Assembly: GCF_016906535.1 (NCBI RefSeq)
Contig: NC_057370.1
Span: forward strand, 558,001 to 622,000
Source of the DNA: Rhizoctonia solani
Lineage: Eukaryota > Basidiomycota > Agaricomycetes > Cantharellales > Ceratobasidiaceae
Reading direction: 5' to 3'
DNA: 64,000 nucleotides
The position numbers and the translations under genes are program-made. The notes under the pieces are model-generated. The model saw nothing but the letters and a program-made list of their open reading frames with translations, was not told the origin of the DNA and searched no databases. This document shows positions 23,617-36,063 of the stretch, piece by piece (position 1 is the first letter of the stretch; the number at the start of each line of letters is the position of its first letter).

Positions 23617-25608
23617 ATGGAACATCCGGATTGGGGCCCAACTCAATCTCAGTATTCGGCTACTTTCTCATCCCGCATGGAAGAAGCCTTCACCCGCTAT
23701 ATGGCTACTAAGGAATTTATATCATATGCACCCAGAGACTTTATCTCATTGGGGCTGCTTGAGACGGCTCTCGCTGCTGGAGAAAATATGCATAAGACGG
23801 GGTACCTGGGTGGCACAGGAGTATTCTCACTACTGGTGACCACCCTACGAGCATACGTCAAGAGACATCCAGGCGATGTAAGTACTTAAGAAGCAACCAC
23901 TGAACTATCAATTAACAACGACTTGCTTGATATTGCTCGTCTATAGGTATTCAATAACTACTTCGGGTTTCTCTGCATCAGGCATCTCATACGCATGGTT
24001 TGCATTGGAGTATTATCCGAAACCTCTTCACTTGATAAATTTTTGAGAGCTTTGGAGCCTTCTCTGAGCTGGAACTATGTCACAGAACTACTAAGCCATG
24101 TCGTAACGGACTTCATGTACCAAACTTCAGCTACTGACAGCTCTATCACAAATACCGTCGACTTTGCATCCCTTCGTGGACCCATATTTGTAGGTGACGG
24201 CGGACTGAATCAGGAGAGTGCTGATTACTTGGTGCACTTGTTGTGGACAAGCCGCAAGTCGATCGTTCCCCTCAGGTCTAAAGGACTACTACCGGGTCTT
24301 CCAGCTTTGATTTTCGTACTTGCTGAAATTACGCGCCGGCCTACAAACTCGTCAGAGTGAGTACCAGATGGACTCACTGCTAATTATGTCATTGAAACCT
24401 TTTGTATCTTATTTAGCTCCCAGAAGCCGTGGGTTCAGCTACAAGACCTTTCGCTTCGTTGTTACCTGGTTAACGCAAGTGATGCTGATCGCAAAGCGCT
24501 GCGTCAAATTAGTCTGTGGATTCATAATATACTTCACCCTCCCGGGCGTCCAGGCAGCAATCTACGACCGGACTACGTACCCTTCGATAATGAAGATGGT
24601 TGTATGATCGGCCAGGCATATATTGACTTGCTATCCCCACCAATAGATCCGTCGTTCGTTACGACCATGCACATATTCATCAACATATCCTTGGTCCTTC
24701 TTCGTTGGGTATTCATCATGCTAACCAAGCCTAGCCCGAGAGTTCCGGCTTTGGATAGTTTGATACCAAATGCATTCAATGCAGCATTAGAGCGACTGGG
24801 AGCTGAGATTGATCAAGAGTCCAACAGCGCCATGTCCCTCATTACGCGCGTATCTTTGTGGTATTATATTGCAGACATTTGCAGACAAATCCAGTATGTA
24901 CACGGCCGATGCTCAATTATTTCCAGACTCACAGAAAGCACGCAGGTGGTTTCATGAGAATACTGTAGCGCTCGACTCTCGAGAAGCACTTATGACCAAA
25001 CTTTATGATGCTGATTTTCATGGCTTGCTTGGTCGTCACCTTACCTTGTCTGTACGAATCGAAAAACAGAACTTCGACCCTTGTTGTTCGGAGGGCATGT
25101 ATTTGGCTCTCCTTTACATGCGAGTAATGTGATGTGGGACTTTTTCTTAGGAGCTATTGACCAAGTCTCGAATTTCTTCAAATCGGCACCCAATATATCC
25201 GATATGCAAATACAGTCGACTGCAGCGCAATGGCTCAAGGTCTTGAATCACATGTTCTATCGTCATGCATCGCTCATTCCGTGCCTCACACCTCGGGATA
25301 TTCTTGATGACTCGATGGAGGCCTGGACGACGCTCCGTACCTCGTCGCTTTCGCGTGCGCTGAAATATGACCCGTGTGATAATCCGAGGTGCCCAAGTCC
25401 CGTGGTATATGGCCGAGAACCCGAAGCGAAAGTGGTATGCGAAAGGTGTGCTAGAGCGAGGTATTGCGACCGGCGGTGCCAAAGCATGTAAGTTTACGTG
25501 CGATGTATTGTGTAACTATGAACAACGCTAATTTCGTATTCTCTGTTGAATTTGTACAGACACTGGCTATTAAAAACGAATGATTCACACTCATTAAATT
25601 GCTTCTAG
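23617..25608 (+). CDS. MYND-type zinc-finger protein
   Basis: Starts MEHPDWGPTQSQ at 23617. Exon 1 to 23877, exon 2 from 23947 to about 24358, then DSQKPWVQLQDLSL from 24416, continuing with a long helical region (YIDLLSPP, LVLLRWVFIML, ALERLGAEIDQ, KARRWFHENT, FFKSAPNISDMQ). The C-terminus is a full MYND finger: CDNPRCPSP, then VCERCARARYCDRRCQ, and after an intron (25489-25560) SIHWLL, then HSLNC, giving the C2-C2-C2-HC ligand set; stop at 25608. MYND fingers bind proline-rich partners or mark proteins that associate with chromatin or signalling complexes. The frame shifts between about 24880 and 25060 and returns, so one or two indels or an unseen intron lie there. Large N-terminal helical region plus a terminal MYND finger is common in agaricomycete lineage-specific families. 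Confidence 0.75.
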
Positions 25609-27275
25609 TTCGGGTGTTTCGTATGGTCTTGGTGTACTATTTGACTAACAGCATATTCTGCTGAATGCCGATTGCTATTTGCTTGCAAATACTCTTTCTC
25701 CATAATTGATTATGAATCATTTGCGGTATACCTGCCTCCAAAGAGCTTCTGAGACCTTGTGATCCCAGTATGCTATGGCATATTGCTGTGGTTAGTTTAG
25801 TAGCAGCCGAGGCGGGCTTACGAACCAATGATTTGAGAATTTCAAAGCGTTGCTGCGATCAATGATGGTCATTGATGGGCACTGATACAGAATTTCGGTC
25901 AATTATATGAATAGCCGGCTGAAGTATCCGTGAATCGGGATATAATACGGCAAGAGGAGCCAATGCATACGATAGGGTACTTCATATTTGATGTGGAAAC
26001 GACGTCGTTGGCGAGTGCTTGGGCATTTGGCCATTTTCGGAAGCGTAGAAACCTCCGATATAGGATGAGACAGTGCTCGGGATGCAAAATAGGGCGAAGC
26101 AGAGATCGTTCTGGTCAATTATTTTGTGCAAAGTGCGAGATTATACAGGAACAGGATGAGTAACTGTACTAAAAGATACGACTCGGGTGTGGTATCAAAA
26201 GCGTGCTCCTACTGAGGTCATTAGGCTACTTCAAGTATCCTCGCCAACGCGAGAGAGGGCAGCATGTTCTGTGGCGAGCGCACAGTTGCTTGGCAGCTGG
26301 TATATTATATGGCGCTACGCACCCGCTGTTCAATCTGAAACACTGATATAATATGATATTAGCCAATTACAATAAGCGGGCTCTATCCCGGGTATCAATC
26401 TGGACTCTTATTGACACTATAGAGTAGATTTTTGTACAGTGAACTGTTATCGGCCGGAGAGGGGGCCGAGAGATCAGAGAAATTGTATGTAGCACCGCTA
26501 TCCTGGGGGTGGAAAATTAACCGCTAGTGTGAGAGTCTACTCCGCACTGGTTGTCATGCCTAAAACCCGAGACCAACAGGCGGCAAAAATTATTATTCAA
26601 AGATTGACCAAGGAGAACTTCCAGGAGCTAGGGAACCCAACTAGAACAAATCAGTTAAGAGGCATATGAAGAAGACATCTAATGAGGTGAGTTGATGGGT
26701 AGGCCCGGGGAAAGCGCCGGGCGGCACGGGCTGATTTATCCGGCACAAGCGCGCTTGTGATGTTCAGACATCAGTGCCGCTTGATCCGCTTGCTTTGATT
26801 ACTGGACTCACAAGTAATGCTGTACACTCACTTTCCTATCCACCGCGGTTATCTAACAGTCGGTATGTCAATAGGATGACTGGGGAATTCGATGGAGGAA
26901 CCAGGAACAAGTGGTACGTTATGCCAAACATCTACTCCTTGCATTTGTATAATGACAGACTGAATCCCCAAGTGTGCCAAGCCAAGGCTGGACAATTAAT
27001 GGCTCACGAGTACCTCGAGATTGACGTCATTTTCCACCGACCGAGACCGGGATACTAGATCCTGTCTACAGGTAGAGACACCCGAGCCCGGCCAAATCAG
27101 ACCACAGTTTTTTATCAAATACTTGTGGATGGTAGAGGCGGGATCCCGGTCATAGGACAGTAGAGCTGCGAACGCACCAGTGTCCACGAAAGGTATGATG
27201 TCGCTAAACTAGCGCCTCTTCACACAATTGACTCTTGTGAAGTGCGATGGCTTATGGTCGTAGGTCCGGTAATAC
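25609..27275. other. intergenic with weak gene-like fragments
   Basis: A + frame at 25930-26163 ends with paired CxxC motifs (CSGC, then CAKC) like a zinc ribbon, 77 residues, no splice support. A + frame at 26774-27058 and an overlapping minus frame at 27230-26996 (reads PFVDTGAFAALL) compete for the same DNA. None can be called a gene on sequence alone; the area may hold fragments of old genes. Confidence 0.3.
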
Positions 27276-27283
27276 TATATAAG
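27276..27283 (+). promoter_or_regulatory. TATA box of the multicopper oxidase gene
   Basis: TATATAAG lies 106 bp before the ATG at 27382. Confidence 0.55.
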
Positions 27284-27381
27284 AACGGGGATAGCTGGTC
27301 TTTGTTCAGCATCTCCCAGTGGTTCTATTAGATCGACATCGGCGCTTCAATAAGAATTCCTACTGTATTGGGACACTTAAC

Positions 27382-29915
27382 ATGCAACTTCGGAACGTTC
27401 CTCTCCTTCTTGCAGGAGTTCTTCTTCCAGTGACTGAAGCTGCACTTCGCCAACACACTCTCGAGGTCAGTTTACTTGGTTCAGATGTCAGATTGTATAA
27501 ACTAATCCTTGTACAGCTTACGTATGGCACCCACAATGCCGATGGCACCACCCGCGAATCGTGGCTCATCAACGGGCAGACTCCAGGACCTCACCTGGTT
27601 TGGGACGAGGATGATGAGATCTCAGTAAGGGTTGTCAACAAAGGACATGAGCCTGTTGCCATGCACTGGCATGGGTAAGTAATCGTTTAAAGGGTCATTA
27701 TTTCTATAACTAATTATGGCATTAGTATTGAACAAATCGGCACGCCGTGGTCAGACGGTGTCCCTGGACTCACGCAATGGCCTATTCCAGTTCAAGGAGA
27801 CTTTGTGTACAACTTTACGGTCAAACAATCTGGCTTCCAATGTAAGTCTTATGAATGCTGAAGCGTGCCATGTTTCTGATCTACTGGCTATAGGGTACCA
27901 CTCTCACTACGTATGCTCTTCAATCTGTCCTGGTTTGGATTGAACTGACATGATCAAATAGAAAATGCAACTCGATGATGGCCTTAAAGGCACGATTTAT
28001 ATCCGTCCGAATCCGAATAAGCCCAAGCCCTTTAGCCAAATCTCGACTGACGCGGCTGTGATCGAGAAACTCAAGCAGGCCGAAAACAACGCGCTCACCC
28101 TGAATGTGTAGGTCTCATGGATTTGATTATATGACGTTTGACCGATAATCTTGGGTAGCTTTGACTATAAGCACTACACCTCAGAGCACTGGATGGCCGA
28201 GTGGGAGCGTACTGACGTCGAGCAGCTTTGTATCGATAACCTTTTGAGTGAGTATATTCTCTCCATTTGATTAACACAGCAGTTAACCTCTCGAATAGCC
28301 AACGGAAAGGGACCGGTCATATGCCCAGATATGAACGAGCTCAACGCGATTGCTACTGCAGATCAGAAACCATTGACGAAGAAAGGATGCGTACGTGAAG
28401 CTTCTCCATTTGGCCTTGTGCTTTAATTAACAGCGATCTTCAGATGCAACCTGATAACAAATTGATGTTCCCTTACCCTGATTCTCAGGTTTGTTTTTTT
28501 CCGGTTTAGTTCGAGCTCTAGATATTTATGCTTCCTTTAGCCTGGCCTTGTATCGCCTTCAATGTGGACCGAATGCACCAACTCGAATACCAGCTTTGAG
28601 GTGTTCTCTGTCAAGCAGTCTGACGGATGGGTTGCATTCAACCTACTGGTACGTACTCTGGCGAATTCACCCAGCCAATTCGTTCTGACGTCTACTGTAG
28701 AATAGCGGTGCACTCTGGGATCTTCGTGTCTCGATCGATTCTCACAAGATGTACTTTTGTGAGTTCGCTCTATTACATTCATAACTACACAAATTAAACT
28801 CCCAATGCAGTTGCTGCGGATGGTCACTACACCAAGGTTCAAGTCGCAACTTCCATCCTCATCCCCATTGGCGAACGCTACCAGTTTTTCGTCAAACTCG
28901 ACCAAACCCCGGGCGATTACCGCATCCGCACTGCCGCCGTTGTTCTTCCTCAACTCATCACTGGATACTCAATCCTTCACTATACGGATAAGACTGGCGC
29001 TGGACTGGTCGAGATGAAGACTTTACCTGCTTCTAAGAAGCCTGTGAGTATTGGCGATTTGCCTCCAGAACTCAGAAATTGATGCCTTAGCCAGTGGATT
29101 GACTATGCCGGTAACATCATTAACGGCGGAACTGACCTCGTTATGGGTAACCTGTCTCCGTACCCTGATCTACCACCTCCTCAAGGCAAGGCAGACGTCA
29201 CTATCCCGCTGAACGTGACTCGTACTGGTGAATTCGGATGGGTTCTGAATGGTGCGTTCTCCCATCTTTTTATTATAACTCGTCACCAATCCGTTGTGGG
29301 TAGGTAAAACCTGGACATCACCCCCGGATAACTTCACTCCCCTCCTGTTCCAGCCCAGCCAATTCGCTTCTCTGGACGGGAGCACGTACTTCACATACCC
29401 CAATGGTTCAGTTGTCGACCTGATTTTCACTGTCACTGCTGGAAACCCCGCAGTGCATCCTCCTCATCCGATGCACAAGCATGGTGTCAAAGCTTGGTTG
29501 CTTGGTTCAGGCGATGGTCCTTTCCCGTATGCGAGCATCCAGGATGCTGTGAACGCTGGATACAAGGGTATCAATATGAAGAACCCGCCGTTCAGGGATG
29601 ACTTTGTTACTGTGAGTTTTTTTTTATGGTTTCGCATTCGTTCATGGCAATTGACATTATTGTTCAGCCTGTTGCGGTTACTGGACAGGCCTGGGCCGCC
29701 GTTCGTTTCCGCGCTGTTGACCCTGGCCCAATCATCCTCCACTGCCATATCGATGCTCACCTAGCTACCGGAATGGTTATTGGTACGCCCCCTTTCTCTT
29801 GTAAATACCCGAAATCGTGTGCTGATGGAATCGAAATGTAGTTCTACTCGAAGGACCTGAGAAGCTCACTGGCAACTACGTTCCAAGTTACTATCTCTCG
29901 AAGAACAAGCCTTGA
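27382..29915 (+). CDS. secreted multicopper oxidase (laccase-like), 599 residues
   Basis: Fifteen exons: 27382-27465, 27517-27674, 27726-27841, 27894-27910, 27962-28107, 28159-28247, 28299-28390, 28444-28488, 28541-28648, 28701-28758, 28811-29043, 29095-29251, 29304-29611, 29668-29782, 29842-29915. They sum to 1800 bases, exactly in frame. A signal peptide (QLRNVPLLLAGVLLPVTEA) precedes the three cupredoxin domains. All four copper-binding motifs are present: MHWHG, WYHSHY (exon junction), HPPHPMHKHG and HCHIDAHLATGM. The residue at the axial position of the T1 copper is Met, which by family knowledge predicts a lower redox potential than Phe-type laccases. Length exceeds typical basidiomycete laccases (about 520) and matches the ascomycete-like/ascorbate oxidase-like group. 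It would oxidise phenols or similar donors and reduce oxygen to water, outside the cell. Confidence 0.93.
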
Positions 29916-31461
29916 GCGGCTTAGAGAGAACACAAATGGACTTCATAATTCTTCCCTTGCTTTCTTATTCGTTTTTTCTGTAATGGGTACATAATTTTTA
30001 TTAAGAATGGATATGTTTTAACTCTTCTGAGTAAGATTTGAGCTATTGGCATGCGAGTTATGTGCGCTTGAACGAGTTATGGGTTCCTTCAAGCCACATG
30101 TGTATGCGCTTTGATTTTCATGATGTCTACTCAATTATAATTTCACCAGGCTGGACTTTCGGCTGGGATGCCAAAAGAATCAGATCCTCGAACAGCCTCC
30201 AAGAAAACCAAGCAAAGACTCAAGACCACAAGCACAGGCGCGTCAACCAGCTGTTGTTCAGAATGCGGGGCGAGCAAAATGAACATGGGTATTGACATCC
30301 CCGTATTTCCGAGAGAAAGAAGTATGACTACATGGACCGACATTCATTCAGATCTAGGCTCAGCGTCGAGTGGGTGGGCCGAAAAGCCGGGCGCCAAGTG
30401 AAAGAAACGATCATTCCCTGGAGCTTCTTGTCGATCATTTCCGATTAAAATGGATTGGGCGTGTATCGGGTTTGATTCGCATCTATAATCGGCGTAGGCA
30501 AGCGGTTTATCTAACAATATATTCAAATATCGAATCTAGAGCGAACCGATACAAGTCGTATGTTAACTAAGGTACTCGTAGAGATCCATAGCCAAGCAGA
30601 TGTGTACCCTTTGAGTATGAGAAGCGGTCTTGGACAGTTCTAACTCCACCCTGTTCTAATGCAAATCATGCCCAACAGGTTTGATGGTTGGAAATATTGG
30701 GGTCATGTCAAGTGGATCGCCGAATAGGAGGATCCTTTAGGCAATAAATTGCACCATCCGACACGCTGACGATTGGAACAGTAGAATATAGACTATCCGT
30801 ATAGGATTCTATTTTTATCTTTTTTTTCTCGTATTGGTGGGTTACCTTAACATAAGCAAGTCGATTTACCCAGCGAACCGAGGTTTGTGAAATATGCTGC
30901 TTTGTTGGCAACCTACCCCAATTCAATAAAGACCATTGCTATCTCGAAAAACTTCGTATCCTTGAGGACTCAAGTGCCTTGTTGACGTGTCTCTTACCTC
31001 GGGCTGGATTCTGGTGTCGCCCTGTTTTGAAGAACACGTGTTCCAGTATTTTTTCTGTGCTACCGTCGTAAACTCGACGCCACACCGAGGTTGTTAACTC
31101 TCTTAGGAGTTATGAGGCCTCATTTTGTCGTTCTTGGGGGGACATCCTTATAATTTCACATAAAAGAGATTAAAATATGCGCTCGGTTGTGCTTCGAATA
31201 ATTCAAGACCCTCGATCAGTGGCGGTGTCAGCGTCTTCTAGTAGTGTTTTTTATTGTCTTCTTCTGTCAGGCCAGCGATCAAGATGAAATGGCTGACATG
31301 TCTTTTGCTAATTTTGCGCGTCGGAATAATAGGCATCCTTACCTGTGTGTATTCAGGATGAAGTATTTAAACTGGCCGTCCAATATGCAAGTCTACATCA
31401 CACAGCTACACCCTTGAGTTCGTATCACACACCCACACTCCTTCCTCCACACTCTTTTACA
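29916..31461. other. intergenic
   Basis: The multicopper oxidase 3' flank, then sequence with short frames (e.g. 30168-30401, Ser/Thr/Lys-rich with CCSECG) that have no splice or motif support. TATTTAAA at about 31364 lies 98 bp before the next gene and may be its core promoter. Confidence 0.4.
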
Positions 31462-32330
31462 ATGAAGACCTTTGCCCGTCTCTTTTCGTTCATTGCTTTC
31501 CTCCTCTCTGTAGGATTCCTCGCCCAGGCTTTGCCGACCACCGCTGGAAACGGCCTCGCCGTTCGCGACTACAGCACCCCTGCTGGCTATAACGGTGGCA
31601 GCCCTGGATCTGGATCCCCATCGACTCCCAGCTACAGCAAAGAGTCCTCTCCTTCTTACAAGGAAGATAAAGGACCTTCTAGTATCGACCTCGTCTCTGT
31701 TGTCGTCAAACTGGAAAAGGACCTTGGTGTAGTTTGCAAAGAACTTGGTGCGTTGATAATGAAGTAGACTGTGATATAAATTCTCACAGTCATGCAGAGG
31801 CCAGCGTCGATATCAACGCCGCAACAGTCGCTGTTGATAAAATTGTCATTATCATCAAGGCCTTTGTGGCAATCATTGTTGGCGTCAAGGTCGATTTGTC
31901 AGTTGACATTAAGACCCAGATCGCTGTGCAGATTGTTGCTTGCATTTCTGTGGGTTTTGCTTTATACATGTGCCATCTCCCGAAAACTTATACCTTTCCC
32001 TTTAGCTTATCGTCAAAGCTCTTGCTGCCGTTTGTGTCAGGCTTGGTGCTGACGTCTGCGTTGCTTTGATTGCCAAGATCGACGTGTGCATTCAGCTTCT
32101 CTTGATTACCATCAACGTTTGCGTTGATGGCATCCTCGCTATCATCATCTCCTTGTGAGTGCATTATCCAGGTCGCTGTCTATCCAAAGCTTCCTTGCTG
32201 ACCATACCTCTTCCTGCGCAGGTGCGCCAAACTTGATGTGCAAGTTCTTGCGGCAATCAAGCTCCTTGGCCTTGAACTTCTCGTCAAGATTTGCGCCCTT
32301 GTTAAGATTATTGGTGCTATTTCTCTCTAA
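31462..32330 (+). CDS. secretory-pathway protein with alternating hydrophobic/charged repeats
   Basis: Exons 31462-31747, 31798-31949, 32006-32154 and 32222-32330 total 696 bases, in frame, giving 231 residues. A clear signal peptide (KTFARLFSFIAFLLSVGFLAQA) is followed by a Ser/Pro/Tyr-rich linker and then by about 150 residues that are almost only Val, Ile, Leu and Ala, interrupted every 8-12 residues by Asp, Lys or Cys (KVDLSVDIK, KIDVCIQ, CAKLDVQVLAAIKLLG). This looks like a set of degenerate amphipathic helical repeats, able to sit at a membrane or form a hydrophobic assembly. I do not recognise a named family. Downstream of the multicopper oxidase in the same direction, but separated by 1.5 kb, so no operon-like link is implied. 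Confidence 0.7.
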
Positions 32331-33127
32331 GTATCTCCTCCGGGTGTGGAGGTGTGGTGTGTTTCTTGCTACGACTCAAGTATTGTAGTTTCATAGTGTC
32401 GTATAATCTAGTACATCCTTTTATATTCCTCGCTACTGCTGATAAGATCCTCGAAACCTGTTGCTTCATTAACCAAAACAGGTGAGCCTCTGAGGCGCCA
32501 CATGACCCAATTGGTTGGAAAGGGCGTGCGGTCAAGTACTTGCCAGACGTGCGCGTTTTATAAAGTATTATAGCATGGTACTTGGAGTACCAAGCGCGAT
32601 GTCCCAAACATGTCTTTGAGTACTCAACTACTCTCCTCAAATTTTCAAACACTTGATCCTGCTTATTTATTCAGATATTTATATGTGGTTTTTTTTGCTA
32701 GCCCCGGGTCTTCGATCCCGACGGCGGTAGCTTGGACGAGCTGGCTCCTTGACTTGTACCTCACAAAACCCACATAGTACGCATATGAATGTGCCGGAGT
32801 TTTGAATTTGGCTAAGTAGCTCCAATCTAGTTAGTGACCAAGAACGAGTCGGAAGCAGTAACGAATCAATAAGCCCGGGACCAACCATCAAGCCGGGGAT
32901 TGCGCGTGAAAATAGCTCCAACTCCATTAGCTTGAAAGATATAGGCACGTTTAGTTCGCTGTCTCTTTTATTGCATCCTCCGTCATGTACTCATAAGCAC
33001 AAATATTGACTCATTTCTACACATCAAACTATTGAACCTCTGATGGGTTGATTGGCATTTAAGCTCGAAGGGAAGGCAGTGTAACTTTTCATACAGTTCT
33101 CGTCTGAACTCCGCAAATGCCCGACCC
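32331..33127. other. intergenic between convergent genes
   Basis: No gene seen. A T-run precedes a GC-rich palindrome-like stretch at 32698-32740 (CCCGGGTCTTCGATCCCG), which resembles a tRNA arm but does not fold as a full tRNA. Confidence 0.4.
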
Positions 33128-34698
33128 TCAAGATAACTCCGGTGTGTCAGCGTACAACATTGCCTGCAGTGCCGGAGGATATTGATCGCCGTCAATCTTG
33201 GTCTGATTCACTAATTCCTTCAAGGATTGGAATTCCTCAGGGCTCAGCTTGATTTGAGCGGCGGCAAAATTCTCTTCAATGTATTCAATACGCTGCGATC
33301 TATCAAACCAGTAACTTGTGAACCTAGAACATTACTGGAGGATAAGACTACTACTAACCCCGGGATTGGAATGATATCGTCTCCTAGCGCGAGCAAGTAT
33401 GCCAGAGCAACTTGGCCCGAAGTGGCGTTGTGCTTCTGACCAATTTGTTTAAATTTATCGACCAATTCTAGGATTTTTGGGAAATTCTCCTGTGCATATC
33501 TTGGGATTTGCTTCCTTAGATCGGTATCCGAAAACTCGTTATGCGAAGTCTTAAAGGGAAAATTAGCGGACTACTTCAAACGTATTGGGTATATTCATAC
33601 AATTTGCCCGGTGAGGAGACCCTTGCTCAGTGGGGAGTAAGCCACAATGGCAACACCCAGCTCGCGAGCCGTTTCGAGAAGGTGTCCATTTTGTTCAATA
33701 GCACGTTCGAATGGCGAGTACTACCGAAAATTTCGTCAGAATATCCGATTTATAAACACCATAAACATACCTCGACTTGGATGGCAGCGATTGGGTGCAC
33801 TTTGTGGGCGCGACGTAATGTAGCTGGAGAGGGTTGAGAGAGCCCGATTTGACGTATTTTACCCGCCCTTGGGGTCACATATAAGCATGTACACTGTGGT
33901 TTTCCCCGGAGATAATAGCGTACTCACTTTACGAGCTCGACCAGTGCATTCATAGTTACTTCAATAGGCGTATTCTTGTCGATGCGATGTACATAGTACA
34001 AGTCGATCGTGTCAACATTGAGCTTTCGGAGCGACTCTTCTAGACACTGCTTGACGCTGAACCGAAACATATTGTAAACATGCATATTCTGGTCGTGTCT
34101 CGTCATAAACCTACTATTCAGGCGTGCCACAAGGTCCGTTGGGACGGAAGCCAAACTAGATAGAGGCCATGTAATTAATGATTTAAAAATACGTTATCTT
34201 GCAATGTTTACCTTGGTTGCTAAGAAAATCTACAGCATGGAAGTAAGTGACTTGTTTTTCCCATAAATACTGTGGTTTTACCTTGTCGCGCTGGCCGGTG
34301 CGCTTGAACCAACTCCCGATTAATTCTTCAGAGTCTCCCTTACGTGACACAATACGGGTTTAAGGCTGGAAGTGAGACACACGCTCGCAAAACTTACATA
34401 TACATTAGCAGTATCCCAATGAGTGCAGCCAAGCTCTAGGAGTCGATCTAGGACCTAGGTAACAGAGCGATTAGAAGCAAGCGCACATCAATTCGGGATA
34501 CTTCGTACCTTGAATCTTGGCTCATTCTCTGAGGAAACTACCTTTCCATAAGTACGTCCGCCAAGCCCCTATATCCAAACTCCATTATTAGGGATGTCAT
34601 TCGACAGCGATAGGTATAGGGGGGCGCACCATCGCACCATAACCAATAGCAGGGAAGACTGAGTCGCCAATTTGACGGTTCAGTGTTGGCGCAGACAT
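33128..34698 (-). CDS. aldo/keto reductase (AKR13-like)
   Basis: Reads from ATG at 34698 ([23 protein letters not shown]) to the stop at 33128 over about ten exons, without any frame break. The catalytic tetrad is visible: Asp in WDTA and Tyr in NVYG (exon near 34445-34385), Lys in FLATK, His in LYYVHRID (about 33970). Other landmarks: GTPEY joined to [12 protein letters not shown] across an intron at about 34098-34042, [57 protein letters not shown] and the terminal [14 protein letters not shown]. Enzymes of this fold reduce aldehydes and ketones with NADPH in the cytosol. It begins 3.5 kb before the ABC transporter and points away from it. Substrate unknown; a role in detoxification is only an inference. 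Confidence 0.92.
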
Positions 34699-34770
34699 AA
34701 TGAATCAAAGTCGGGTGAGCACTGAGATTGTAGGGCTTCTGGGACCTAATCATGAAGCAGTCGCTCCTCT

Positions 34771-34780
34771 ATTATATATC
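34771..34780 (-). promoter_or_regulatory. TATA box of the aldo/keto reductase gene
   Basis: Read on the minus strand, GATATATAAT lies about 75 bp before the ATG at 34698. Confidence 0.5.
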
Positions 34781-35345
34781 TGCCATGTTCCAGTGATTGC
34801 TTGAAGGTACAATCTACTGTTCGAAACCTGAAGGAAAAACACCGACAGCTCCTCCACTTACCGGTGTTATGTGCCTCCACCTTCTCATACTTGTCGTAAT
34901 GCATCAGGGGCATTTTTCACGGTCTGAATCCGACCGCCTAAGCCTTAATTTTATGCTCAAGTGGAGACAAAGCATTTTTCATAGTAGAAAATCCCTCACC
35001 CTAGACTACCCAGGCCTCAACAGTATATAGTAGAGTATAGAGCCATGAATAGTACATGTGCTTAAGCTCGTGCCAAAGACATACGAAAGTAAGTAACCGG
35101 AGATTTCCGGAGCGGGCGTTAGAATTTGCAATTTTCGGCCAAGCTTTGGCAGCCCAAATAGGATATTACACCTCCACCTCCACTTTTGCCTCCACTCATT
35201 GTGAACTTACAACCCCCGCTCCTTTAGTACATAGCTATTTTTGTGGGTGTATACGTCATTATTAGATTGGAACCCGCCATGCATAAAAGTGGGTTGGCCG
35301 GTCTATTATTTCGAAGGCACGCGGTCTCCGAGGGGTGGGTTGATT
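34781..35345. other. intergenic
   Basis: No gene recognised. A tract of repeated CCTCCAC units lies at about 35165-35195. Confidence 0.35.
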
Positions 35346-36063
35346 TCAACCGTTTGTCATACAACTGTGTATATGGCATGTTGAAGCAGTACTGGTCCGT
35401 AACTGCCTATAATAATAATGTAAACCCATATACTTATGTATACGTGTTAGTATATTTCTCTTAAGCTCGGTCGTTTTAATTGTCAGCAGCCACAACGTAT
35501 ACATATCCGCAGACGCTGTTACGAATCCGGGTGTCTTCGTGTTATTGATTTGCCACAGCACAAAGCTCCGCCCAAGATTCCTATCAGATATGATAGTAAT
35601 GGAGGGAGCGAAAATTCTGGTAGGCTCATGAACAGGCGCCGGACTTCCATGCTGTGATGTTAAAAGCCGATGATAAGCACTGAAACCTTCGATGTAATTA
35701 GCCAAACTCCCCATGAGAGCGGTAGTGATAATGCCTTGGATATAATGCTCACCCAAAGGAAACCAGTCGCGAGTAACTACAAGAGTCGAACCCAGCGTAG
35801 GAATTGATACCATTATTTGGGGTCCACTAACGTTTGTGTTGATAGATACCGTAGGTGATTATGCCATGGTTCGCAGTTCCCATCGCCCCCGGGGCGGGCA
35901 GCGTTTGAGTGATTAAGTCTCGCGTCCAAATTAACTTCATTTCTATTCTCGTGCCATTATTTATACAATTCATTGATTCATGATTTCCCAGGGTCGAAAG
36001 CATACAGAAATCGCTATCACATTCTCCTTCAGGATTTGTTATCCGGCTGAAACTGGCGATCAT
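35346..36063 (-). CDS. hypothetical protein
   Basis: Two long minus-strand frames, 36063-35827 and 35813-35346, abut. They become one reading frame of about 235 residues if one A of an AAA run near 35840 is extra or a tiny intron is removed. The protein would start MIASFSRITNPEGECD and include a beta-rich stretch (GPQIMVSIPTLGSTLVVTRDW, then SITIISDRNLGRSFVLWQINN). No signal peptide or known motif is apparent. The call rests only on frame length and plausible amino-acid composition, so it may be wrong. Confidence 0.35.

Noticed and set aside
32698..32745. tRNA-like arm (CCCGGGTCTTCGATCCCG)
   Set aside because: No matching acceptor, D-arm and anticodon arm could be folded around it on either strand.
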